Source: an uncultured Eubacteriales bacterium
GTDB lineage: Bacteria > Bacillota > Clostridia > Oscillospirales > CAG-272
Direction: 5' to 3'
Assembly: GCA_934525675.1 (NCBI GenBank)
Contig: CAKSZH010000017.1
Span: forward strand, 1-37,461
Length of the DNA: 37,461 nt
The notes beneath the pieces are model-generated. The model worked only from the letters and a program-made list of their open reading frames with translations, did no database searches and was not told the origin of the DNA. This document shows positions 30,792 through 37,461 of the stretch, one piece after another; the stretch's first letter is position 1, and each line of letters starts with the position of its first letter. The position numbers were made by a program, and so were the translations under genes.

Positions 30792-32471
30792 TTACACGGA
30801 AGTTTCGGCGCTCTCAAGAGCGGTCACCCGTTCGGTCAGCTTTGCGATGACCAGCTGGGGATCCTTCTGATAGGTCATGGTGAGCGGAACATCCGACGTA
30901 AGCGTCATGGAGGATTCAAATGGCGTGATGCGGAACAGATTCGGTTCCGTAATATACTCGCCCTCATCCTCGTGGTTGGCGCAGACGACGGTCACGGGCG
31001 TGCCGCTGTTGTTTTGCAGAGCAAGCCAGTTTTTGAATGCCGTCACCGTTTCGCCCGCACGGTCGGGCAGATACACAAAGAGACCGGTACCGTCCACGCC
31101 GATGGCACATTCCGATCCGCTCGCGTTCTTTGCCGCATTCACCTGATACGGAAAATGCGTACACAGTCCTCCGAACCCGCTTCGCGGCGCGGCGGGTACT
31201 GCGGAGGCAAGCGTGTAATGCCCCGCACTGCCGCTCCAGTTTTCGGTTCCCGTGAGAGTCAGCACATAGGTGCGGCGGATCACGCCCGCAAGCCCTTCGT
31301 CCGGCATGGACAGAATCTCATCCTGCAAGCCGGGCAGCCCGTGGAGCGTGCGGAGCGGCAGAGTCACTTCCGTTTTTCGGTAAGCGATTCCAGAGACGTC
31401 CGGAGTCATGGAGAGCACGGGCGGGTCAACAGTCAGTGCCTGCAAGGTGTTGACCCAGACCGCGCGATAGTATGTGGCATTCGTCGGGAAAGTGAATACG
31501 GCGCAGGGTGTTGCCGATTTCAGCCAGCTTCCGTCAGCGGCATAAAAATGCAGTTTGGCGGGAACGTGTACGCCGAAATAATACGTCACACCGGGCGTGA
31601 GCGCCGTCAGCACCGTGCGCGTTCTGGTCGGATCCACCGATTCTTCGCCGGTCAGCGCATTGACGGTTCCCGCCTCCAGATTCTGCGGATTCAGAAGATT
31701 CCGACCGATCATGGTCACGTGCGCCGTGTTCAGCGGCGTCAGGGTGACGGGTGATGTGGAAGACGGTGTTCCGGACGCAGTGGTCTCTCCGAACACCGAA
31801 ACACTTGCCTCCCCGTGCGGTCTGACCAACGCGTCCGACACGGAAAACGTCTTCCCGCTGACCTTGCCGGTCAGGCTTCCTGCGTAATGGGTGTTTCCGT
31901 AGCGTGTCACGCGTTCGGATGACCACAGGGTCGAAGAGTTCGTTTCCCCGTCCGCAAGCCGATGGGCGACCGCGTAAACGCCGGTATCCTTTCCGCGGAT
32001 GCGCCAATTTCCGTTTTCTCCGATAGTGGGCGTCGCACCGTCAAAGTCCCCGTTTGCCGCGCACTCCTCAAAGGTCTGCATTTTGGAAAGCGTGGTCTGC
32101 ATGATGTTGTTGATCTGCGCGACCTCGGACGGGGTCGGCGTGACCGCTTCCGACGCTTCTGCGGGGAGTGCTTCGAGAATATCCATTTCACCCGTCGCGG
32201 TAATAAGTACCTTTTCATCCAGATACCCGACCACCGCAAACCGGCAGATACCGCGCGCCGAATACGCCTCTGCCGGAATCAGGAACGGTTTTCCGGTGTA
32301 CACCACCTGCACCGGGGTCCCGCCGCCCGCCGGATAAAATACGACCTTTTTGGAGAGCGTCTTCCATTCCGCGGAGAATGTCAGGTCCATCTCCTCAAAG
32401 CCGTAGCTTCCGACGGTTCCGGCAATGAACCTCCTCGGCTCCAGACCGTAATAATTGATTTTCAGTTTCAT
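30792..32471 (-). CDS. Phage baseplate/tail-fibre-like protein (orphan)
   Basis: 559 residues. The N-terminal ~100 residues (MKLKINYYGLEPRRF, DLTFSAEWKTLSKKVVFYP, ITATGEMDILEAL) look like the immunoglobulin-like N-terminal module of siphophage upper baseplate proteins. A coiled linker (PTPSEVAQINNIMQTTLSKM) is followed by Ser/Thr/Gly-rich beta-rich domains (SPVTLTPLNTAHVTMIGRNL, TPGVTYYFGVHVP) typical of tail tip proteins, and a short C-terminal helix (LVIAKLTERVTALESAE). SD GGAGGT precedes the ATG. No capsid, terminase, integrase or lysis gene is nearby, so this is either a prophage remnant or a domesticated fibre gene. Confidence 0.65.
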   Translation of the reverse strand: MKLKINYYGLEPRRFIAGTVGSYGFEEMDLTFSAEWKTLSKKVVFYPAGGGTPVQVVYTGKPFLIPAEAYSARGICRFAVVGYLDEKVLITATGEMDILEALPAEASEAVTPTPSEVAQINNIMQTTLSKMQTFEECAANGDFDGATPTIGENGNWRIRGKDTGVYAVAHRLADGETNSSTLWSSERVTRYGNTHYAGSLTGKVSGKTFSVSDALVRPHGEASVSVFGETTASGTPSSTSPVTLTPLNTAHVTMIGRNLLNPQNLEAGTVNALTGEESVDPTRTRTVLTALTPGVTYYFGVHVPAKLHFYAADGSWLKSATPCAVFTFPTNATYYRAVWVNTLQALTVDPPVLSMTPDVSGIAYRKTEVTLPLRTLHGLPGLQDEILSMPDEGLAGVIRRTYVLTLTGTENWSGSAGHYTLASAVPAAPRSGFGGLCTHFPYQVNAAKNASGSECAIGVDGTGLFVYLPDRAGETVTAFKNWLALQNNSGTPVTVVCANHEDEGEYITEPNLFRITPFESSMTLTSDVPLTMTYQKDPQLVIAKLTERVTALESAETSV

Positions 32472-32609
32472 AGAACCTCCGTCGGCGCCGTTCTGTGTTC
32501 CCCCTTGCTTATGCTAACACATCCCCGCTCACGTGGACTGACAGATTTCCGTCACACAAAGGATACCGGCGGCTAAAAGCACCTGCAAAATGGTACCCTC
32601 CGCCGGGCA

Positions 32610-32647
32610 CACAAAAAAACCTGCCTTCTCTTAAAAGCAGGTTTTTG
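32610..32647 (-). terminator. Terminator of the rRNA methyltransferase gene
   Basis: AAAAACCTGC / GCAGGTTTTT (32615-32624 and 32637-32646) with a 12-nt loop is followed on the minus strand by a T run. It lies about 60 bp past the stop. Confidence 0.85.
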
Positions 32648-32703
32648 TTGAATCAAAACGGTTTTTGAATACAGCAACGTAGCAGTTTCCCGGATTTTGA
32701 AAT

Positions 32704-34068
32704 TTACGGGATCCGCAGTCCCTTCGGATAATGGTTTTTCGCTCTGCCGCCGACGATTTTCGCGCCGCCGAGGGTGCATCCGCCGACCCGCACCACAGCC
32801 CAGCCGTCATCAAGCCCGTCCGCGTCGATCTCCTCGCCGTGCAGGTACCGCGCCACACGCACATCATCCGGCGCAAGATCGAGGATTCTCCGGAAGCGGT
32901 CGCCGTATGCCGTAAACAGATGGTGTTCCGGTTCCACGCGCCCCTTGGCAAAACGTCCGACGGAAACTCCCGCGGAAATCACGCCGAACGGCGGGACCGT
33001 CATTCCGTCGGGCAGCGCCGCCACGGTTCCGCGGCAGGAAACAAACCGTACCTCCGGGACAGGGTCCATCACGGAATGCAGGAAACCGTCAAGCAGGCGG
33101 GTTTCCTCCCGCGTCAGGGGAACGGTCTTCTCACGAAAGTGTGCCGGTTCGGAAACGCCGTCACCGCTCTTTTGCAAAAGCGCGATAAACTGCCCTTCTC
33201 CGGGGAACCGGTGCGGGTAAAACCGCCGCGTCATCGTCAGGTCCGCCGGAGTACCGGCAACCATCATTCCGTCCGCGGTGCAATCACGGAGCACGCGCTC
33301 CACGGGAACCACCCGGAACTCCGGATATTCTTTCAGAAGCCACGCAACGTTTCCCTCGTTTTCTTCCGCGGAAAACGTGCAGGTGGAATACAGAAGATAC
33401 CCGCCCGGACGCACACAGCCGACCAGATTCCCGAGAATTTCTCTTTGCCGCTTCGCACAAAGCGCAACGTTTTCGGGCGACCATTCCGCGATCGCCTCCG
33501 CGTTTTTCCGGAACATTCCCTCACCCGAACAGGGAACATCCGCAATCACCAGATCAAAGCCCGCGGGATACCACTCTCCGAGCACCGCCGTGTCCACATT
33601 GGTCACAAGCGTGTTCCGGCAACCGAGGCGCTCCAGATTCCCCGCGAGCACCCTTGCCCGCGCGGGAACATACTCATTGGAGACCACAAAGCCTCCGTCC
33701 CCGGTATATGCCGCCGCCTGCGAGCTTTTCCCGCCGGGCGCGGCGCAGGCGTCCAGAATTCTCCAGCCGCGGCGTACCGTCAGCGCGTGCAGCGTACTCA
33801 TGGCGCCGGGGTCCTGCAGATACATCATTCCCGCCTGATGATACGGCGTGTTCCCGAGCTTGTCCGCGGTAATATAAAACCCGTCCGCCGCATACGGAAT
33901 CTCCCGGCAGGGATACGGGAACAGGGAGAGGAACCGTCCGACGTCAATCTTCACGGTGTTGACCCGCAGTGCGCGCACGGGTTCCGGCTTTTCCAGTTCG
34001 GAAAAGAGCGCCTCCGCCTCGTCGCCGAGCAAGCACTTCATCCTCTCCCGGAATTCTTCCGGCAACAT
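32704..34068 (-). CDS. RsmF/RsmB-like rRNA (cytosine-5) methyltransferase
   Basis: 454 residues, NOL1/NOP2/Sun family. It transfers methyl groups from SAM to a cytosine in rRNA. Motifs: RALRVNTVKI and YHQAGMMYLQDPGAM, SAM-binding DACAAPGGKSSQ (about 105), NEYVPARARVLAGNLERLG, motif IV DVPCSGEGMFRK with one catalytic Cys, and motif VI LLYSTCTFSAEENEG with the other. The C-terminal ~130 residues form the extra RNA-binding region of the RsmF-like Firmicutes subgroup (KGRVEPEHHLFTAYG, LHGEEIDADGLDDGWAVV). SD GGGAGG precedes the ATG. Single-gene unit. Whether the target is C1407-like or several positions cannot be told from sequence. Confidence 0.92.
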   Translation of the reverse strand: MLPEEFRERMKCLLGDEAEALFSELEKPEPVRALRVNTVKIDVGRFLSLFPYPCREIPYAADGFYITADKLGNTPYHQAGMMYLQDPGAMSTLHALTVRRGWRILDACAAPGGKSSQAAAYTGDGGFVVSNEYVPARARVLAGNLERLGCRNTLVTNVDTAVLGEWYPAGFDLVIADVPCSGEGMFRKNAEAIAEWSPENVALCAKRQREILGNLVGCVRPGGYLLYSTCTFSAEENEGNVAWLLKEYPEFRVVPVERVLRDCTADGMMVAGTPADLTMTRRFYPHRFPGEGQFIALLQKSGDGVSEPAHFREKTVPLTREETRLLDGFLHSVMDPVPEVRFVSCRGTVAALPDGMTVPPFGVISAGVSVGRFAKGRVEPEHHLFTAYGDRFRRILDLAPDDVRVARYLHGEEIDADGLDDGWAVVRVGGCTLGGAKIVGGRAKNHYPKGLRIP

Positions 34069-34126
34069 ACAGTACCCCTCCCTTCCTTTTGCAATTGACC
34101 GTCATTCCCGGTCTGTCCGTCAGTTC

Positions 34127-34155
34127 ATTATACCGACCGTTCCGGGGCTTGTCAA
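34127..34155 (-). promoter_or_regulatory. Promoter of the rRNA methyltransferase gene
   Basis: Minus strand: TTGACA (34150-34155), 17-bp spacer, TATAAT (34127-34132), an exact sigma-A consensus about 60 bp before the start codon. Confidence 0.9.
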
Positions 34156-34197
34156 GAGGGACCCGCGGGACCGACGGCGCAATTTTTGCAAAAACAG

Positions 34198-34226
34198 TAG
34201 ACAACTTCTGCGGAATGTGGTACAAT
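34198..34226 (+). promoter_or_regulatory. Promoter of the His-rich protein gene
   Basis: TAGACA (34198-34203), 17-bp spacer ending TGTGG, TACAAT (34221-34226). It is divergent from the methyltransferase promoter with 42 bp between the two -35 boxes. Confidence 0.75.
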
Positions 34227-34263
34227 GAATGCATCAGTTTCAGTGCAAGGAGAGAAACCCCGT

Positions 34264-34617
34264 ATGGATACACTCGAAAAACAGCGTCGGGAAACCGCCG
34301 CGGATCCGACGTCTGCCCGTATTTCTCCGGCATCAGACACGGAGAACGTTTCCCTTCCAAACGGAAATTCCGTTTATTCGGGCGAACATCACCACTCCCA
34401 TTCCGGGGAACATCGTCATTCGGAAGGGCATCACTCCCATTCGGGAAAACACCATCACTCGGGTCGTCGGCGTCGCTCCCGTTCCGACCTCCGGCTGTCC
34501 GTCCGCAAGCTGTTTTCCAACAAGGTGTTCTGCGTTCTGCTCGGCATCTTCATGACCGCGCTTCTGGCGTTTTTGTTCGTCCTGTTTCTCTACATCGGCA
34601 GCCTTGCGGAAATCTGA
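34264..34617 (+). CDS. Small His-rich single-TM protein, unknown
   Basis: 117 residues, not recognised. The N-terminal ~40 residues are polar. Residues 41-65 carry 12 His in alternating EHHHSHSGEHRHSEGHHSHS and GKHHHSG runs, followed by a strongly basic patch (RRRRSRSDLRLSVRKLF) and one TM (about 88-112). By the positive-inside rule the basic patch and His-rich part should be cytoplasmic, which makes a metal-storage or sensing role more likely than metal capture outside the cell. The ATG at 34264 follows AAGGAGAG. It is followed by a tandem repeat array and a terminator. Confidence 0.75.
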   Translation: MDTLEKQRRETAADPTSARISPASDTENVSLPNGNSVYSGEHHHSHSGEHRHSEGHHSHSGKHHHSGRRRRSRSDLRLSVRKLFSNKVFCVLLGIFMTALLAFLFVLFLYIGSLAEI

Positions 34618-34639
34618 ATTCCCGGATCAGCGCCGGGTT

Positions 34640-34818
34640 CTGTGCAGACGGGATTGTATCAACTCAAATCTGTGCGGAATGGTACCGTATCAACTCAGAT
34701 ATGCGTGATATTATACCGCGTGAATTCAAATCCGGATGAAATGATACCTTTTTACTCAACTCTGCGTGAAATGATATGGGATGAATACGACTCTGTGCGG
34801 AGTGATAACATATTCACC
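34640..34818. repeat. 30-31-bp degenerate tandem array, six units
   Basis: Units at 34640-34669, 34670-34700, 34701-34731, 34732-34761, 34762-34792 and 34793-34818 (partial). Each starts near CTGTGCGGAATG and continues with ATACCGTATCAACTCA-like sequence. Units differ at up to half the positions, but register is kept and there are no spacers. It lies between the His-rich gene stop and its terminator, so it would be in that mRNA's 3' end. Confidence 0.8.
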
Positions 34819-34849
34819 AAAAAATGACCGGCTTCCGCCGGTCATTTTT
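34819..34849. terminator. Bidirectional terminator
   Basis: AAAAATGACCGGC / GCCGGTCATTTTT with loop TTCC. It lies between convergent genes, with A5 and T5 on its flanks. Confidence 0.9.
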
Positions 34850-34884
34850 CTTATGTCTGCGGCACTTTCGCGCACCTTTGCGCC

Positions 34885-35673
34885 TTAGCCGCCGACCCGT
34901 TCGTTTTTCATCAGGCGGACCGGATTATCGTAAAACAACCGCCGCGCAACCTGCTCCCCGTATGTATCCGCGACACGCGCCCCACAAGCGGAAAGTCCCG
35001 GAGCCCGGACATCGGTGTGATGGGAATCCGACGCGATCGCGTATACAAGACCGCGGGAAAGCAGCTTGTCCGCGCGCTTTTTCGCAACCCGCCCCCATTC
35101 GCCGTCAAACGACGATGCGTTGACCTGAATCAGACACCCCATGCGGCAGAACTCCTCCGCCTTTCGGGTATCCGTACCGAAGCAATGGTAACGCTCCAGG
35201 TGAGCGAGCACCGGACGGTACCCGTGGCTGACAAGCCGCGACACCGCTGCCTCAATTTTACGCGACTCGACGCTGGCTTCAAAATCCATCAGAACATAGC
35301 GGCTCCCGTTCAACGTCCGGCAGGTACCGCTCATCAGATAAGAGAGCGCGTCCTCGTGGTAAAAAAGCTCATTGCCGAGATACAGGGAAAGCTCCGGGTA
35401 CTTCTCTTTCGCATATGCCCCGGCTACGTCAAACGCGCGGGCAACCCTCTCCCGGTTGTCTCCGTAAAACTCAAACTGAAAATGCGGCGTAAAACAGATT
35501 CCCCGGATCCCGTCCGCATAGGACAGATCAATCATGCGGTACATCTCCGCCTCGTCCCGGGCACCGTCATCCACCCGGCAGAGCATATGGCAGTGCATAT
35601 CAAACAGCGGAAACGGCAATGTTTCCCCTTCTTTTTTTGCCTGCTTCGTTTTCTGCTTCCACGAAAAGAACAT
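34885..35673 (-). CDS. CpsB/CapC-type PHP tyrosine phosphatase
   Basis: 262 residues. Manganese-dependent phosphatases of the PHP fold dephosphorylate CpsD-type kinases. Metal-binding motifs are DMHCHMLCRVDDGARDE (25-41, family form DxHxHxLxxxDDGA), FTPHFQFEF, LGNELFY, LAHLERYHCF and ASDSHHTD. A Cys follows the second-motif Leu where many members have Pro. I chose the ATG at 35673 (GAGG about 11 bp upstream) rather than a GTG at 35709. It lies 93 bp downstream of the CotH-like gene and about 5 kb from the polysaccharide operon whose kinase it could oppose. Function is by family; pairing with this kinase is inference. Confidence 0.88.
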   Translation of the reverse strand: MFFSWKQKTKQAKKEGETLPFPLFDMHCHMLCRVDDGARDEAEMYRMIDLSYADGIRGICFTPHFQFEFYGDNRERVARAFDVAGAYAKEKYPELSLYLGNELFYHEDALSYLMSGTCRTLNGSRYVLMDFEASVESRKIEAAVSRLVSHGYRPVLAHLERYHCFGTDTRKAEEFCRMGCLIQVNASSFDGEWGRVAKKRADKLLSRGLVYAIASDSHHTDVRAPGLSACGARVADTYGEQVARRLFYDNPVRLMKNERVGG

Positions 35674-35766
35674 GGATAGAGTGTCCTCTTTCTCTGATAT
35701 TTTCGTCACATTCCGACCGGGAACACCGGATATCCGGAATTGTTTTGCATAACGGATCCCGGCTTT

Positions 35767-37278
35767 TCACGAGGTGCCGGCGTCTGCTCTCCGGTTTTCC
35801 CATTCCGTGAAGAAGCGATTCAGCGCCGACCATCTTGCATCAATAAAGCCGTAAATCTGATTCTTCTGATCCACCCGGCTCTGCGGGATTCCCTGCCATT
35901 TTTCACGGTCAAGCGCATAGGCGGCATCCGGAATCCGGGAGAAGAAACCTGCAAACGCAGACTTGATCTGATCGGAACCGAGACAGGTCTCCTTCAGCTC
36001 GTTCCAGCGCCGGAGAATTCTGTCGCCGTAACAGGAAAACAGCACGTTCCAAAGCTGCATTCTGCCGTTTTCAAAAAGCGCGGTCCCGTTTGTCCGGATC
36101 CGCGGGATCAGTCCCTCGTAATCCGCATCGTAGAAATGCGAGGCATCCCACGCCATTCCCCACGTTAGGTCCATGTCATAGGGGGATACCGTCCACCGTA
36201 CACCGTCGTAGGTGACATAAAGAAGATTCTTCGCCACATTGTCCGTTCCCGCCATCATCATGGTGAGCAGCAGAACATCGATTGCCGAATCAATATCCAG
36301 ATATTGGGGGAGCAGCTCCATCAGCTCCTCCCGGTCGGACAGATTCAGGCAGGAAATCAGGCGATTCATGCTCTTTCTGACCCAATCGTCATCGGAGGTG
36401 GAGCAGTATTCAAGATCCCACCCGGATTCCTCATATTCCCCGGAAACAGGAGAGAACAGATACGTGGAATCCGTCCACCCATCCGCCATCAGGATCGCCA
36501 TCCGGCTGTCGTCCTCGTCGGACATACCGAACATCCATTTGTCCTTCGGAATATTGAAGGTATACAGCCCATGGAATTCCCCGTTCAGGAAGACCGCGAT
36601 CGGGTACCCGTCAACGGCTCCGCAATTCGGAAGAGCGTACCGCGGGGAGGAATCGTCAAGCCGGGTTCTGGCAATCTGACCATAGATATCCCCGCTGACA
36701 ACGTTTCTTGCCTGGGAAAAATCCACGTAATTTGCCTTCAGACAGAATTTGCTCTCTTTCCCCCAGCCAAACAGATCAACTTTGTTCTTCTTCAGAAGGG
36801 TCGTATCACGGTAAAGCCTGAGGGTATAATTCTTTTTCGGATACCGGACGGAAGATGAGCCCTGCACCTTCAGGGTTGCCGCACAGTCAAACAGTTCCTG
36901 CGTTCCGTCACGCAAAGCGACGCGGAATACCTGCTCCTTTTCTTTTGTCACCGACGAAAGCGGTGCATCCAGCTCCGTAATATACAGAATCGGAAGCAGT
37001 CCCTCCAATTCCGATCCCGGTCCCGGAGCCGTGTCCGTTTCGGTGAGAGACTCCGTTTCAGACGGACTCTCCGTTTTGGCCGGATCCCCGGTTCCGGTTC
37101 CGCTCCCCGTCTCGGACGGGTTTTCCTTTTCGGTTATATTCTCTGTTCCGGTCATCGTTTCCGTGTCTGCCGTTTTCCCGGAACCGCCGGTTCCGCAAGA
37201 GGTCAGGAGCAGCGCCCCCATCAAAAAGAGCGCGGCAAGGCACAGAAGCCCTAAGAATTTTCTTTGCTTTTGTTTCAC
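35767..37278 (-). CDS. CotH-like kinase lipoprotein
   Basis: 503 residues. It has an N-terminal lipoprotein signal (basic MKQKQRKF, hydrophobic core, lipobox LLTSC, Cys about 28), then a Thr/Glu/Ser/Gly-rich linker (about 30-90), then the CotH domain: TLKVQGSSSVRYPKKNYTLR, KESKFCLKANYVDFSQARN, FLNGEFHGLYTFNIPKDKW, GTDNVAKNLLYVTYDG and VSPYDMDLTWGMAW. The last two carry the likely catalytic and metal-binding Asp residues. CotH of Bacillus is a protein kinase acting on spore-coat proteins. Many Clostridia have secreted versions beside surface or cell-wall-binding proteins, as here. The start is GTG at 37276-37278 with GGAG 6 bp upstream. It lies 30 bp after the gene at the right edge. Confidence 0.9.
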   Translation of the reverse strand: MKQKQRKFLGLLCLAALFLMGALLLTSCGTGGSGKTADTETMTGTENITEKENPSETGSGTGTGDPAKTESPSETESLTETDTAPGPGSELEGLLPILYITELDAPLSSVTKEKEQVFRVALRDGTQELFDCAATLKVQGSSSVRYPKKNYTLRLYRDTTLLKKNKVDLFGWGKESKFCLKANYVDFSQARNVVSGDIYGQIARTRLDDSSPRYALPNCGAVDGYPIAVFLNGEFHGLYTFNIPKDKWMFGMSDEDDSRMAILMADGWTDSTYLFSPVSGEYEESGWDLEYCSTSDDDWVRKSMNRLISCLNLSDREELMELLPQYLDIDSAIDVLLLTMMMAGTDNVAKNLLYVTYDGVRWTVSPYDMDLTWGMAWDASHFYDADYEGLIPRIRTNGTALFENGRMQLWNVLFSCYGDRILRRWNELKETCLGSDQIKSAFAGFFSRIPDAAYALDREKWQGIPQSRVDQKNQIYGFIDARWSALNRFFTEWENRRADAGTS

Positions 37279-37308
37279 GTTTTTCTCCGGGTACAGATGC
37301 CGCCCCTT

Positions 37309-37461
37309 TTACTTACTCGTGCAGACACCGTCTTCGTTGAACTCGTACCAGACTCCGCCGATGGTGCGGGATTCCACACACATATAGCCGGAGCCCATCG
37401 AAGAGCCGATCGCGAAGAAGTAGTACCACTTGCCGCCGATCTGCTGCCAGCCGGTCTGCAT
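37309..37461 (-). CDS. C-terminal fragment of a protein with cell-wall-binding repeats (partial)
   Basis: The last 50 residues of a gene that enters from the right edge. The translation reads TGWQQIGGKWYYF and later GGVWYEFNEDGVC, which are choline/glucan-binding (CW-binding) repeat units used by secreted enzymes and adhesins to attach to the cell surface. The stop TAA is at 37309-37311. The ATG at the very edge is probably internal. It is followed in the same direction by the CotH-like gene with 30 bp between, so the two are probably co-transcribed. Confidence 0.8.
   Translation of the reverse strand: MQTGWQQIGGKWYYFFAIGSSMGSGYMCVESRTIGGVWYEFNEDGVCTSK

Noticed and set aside
30379..32471. 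Complete prophage
   Set aside because: Only two tail-like genes are present; no integrase, terminase, capsid or lysis genes or attachment sites were seen.
34640..34818. CRISPR array
   Set aside because: Units are contiguous and degenerate with no spacers, and no cas gene is near. The same holds for the 14-bp arrays.
34642..34827. 61-residue open frame in the tandem array
   Set aside because: The repeat unit is not a multiple of three, so the protein would not be repetitive in frame, and no SD is present.

Overview
The window looks like chromosome from a Gram-positive Clostridia-type bacterium (Bacillota), probably an uncultured, gut-associated, Oscillospirales-like lineage. This is inferred from gene content and style: moderately high G+C, clear SD sequences, sigma-A promoters of the TTGACA-17-TATAAT type, a SpoIIIE-like FtsK, CpsB/C/D-type polysaccharide regulators, a BspA-like leucine-rich-repeat fragment, a CotH lipoprotein and a cell-wall-binding-repeat protein. 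No species can be named from sequence alone. Most genes lie on the minus strand.

Layout. 1-160: AT-rich tail of a leucine-rich-repeat surface protein. 450-542: tRNA-Ser(GGA) with its own promoter and terminator. 905-2841: recA-recX unit with a consensus promoter. 2928-5135: a very large prepilin-like surface protein. 5211-6088: a two-gene unit (Cys-rich zinc-ribbon-like protein plus three-TM protein) behind a strong promoter with an operator-like inverted repeat. 6311-9686: ftsK/spoIIIE. 9871-12630: rpsO then pnp. 12828-13862: a membrane-anchored VanY-like protein that has lost key catalytic residues. 14032-14313: a small Cys-rich membrane protein. 14432-15565: a membrane-anchored Xre regulator, convergent with it. 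15566-16301: an intergenic region with degenerate short tandem repeats. 16302-18470: recG.

18726-29777 is an ~11 kb leftward polysaccharide operon: wzy-like polymerase, GT2 glycosyltransferase, Wzx-like flippase, ATP-grasp ligase, VioA-like sugar aminotransferase, rfbA, rfbB, Wzz/CpsC chain-length adaptor, CpsD tyrosine kinase and, unexpectedly, dut. The last five junctions (rfbA/rfbB/wzz/cpsD/dut) are four-base ATGA overlaps except where noted. RfbA and RfbB make dTDP-4-keto-6-deoxyglucose, the aminotransferase would make a dTDP-amino-dideoxysugar, and the ATP-grasp enzyme is a candidate for acylating it. Wzy, Wzx, Wzz and CpsD would polymerise, export and control the polymer. No initiating sugar-phosphate transferase is present, so the locus is incomplete on its own.

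29685-30378 is a hairpin-rich intergenic region with a 52-bp direct repeat. 30379-32471 holds two orphan phage-tail-like genes. 32704-34068 is an RsmF-like rRNA methyltransferase, divergent from a small His-rich membrane protein (34264-34617) that is followed by a ~30-bp degenerate tandem array. 34885-37278 holds a CpsB-type PHP phosphatase and a CotH-like lipoprotein. A cell-wall-binding-repeat gene runs off the right edge.

The strongest unexplained signals are four intergenic arrays of degenerate, spacerless tandem repeats with 14-15 or 30-31 bp period, the Cys-rich/membrane gene pair, the degenerate VanY, and the aminotransferase/ATP-grasp pairing in the polysaccharide operon.
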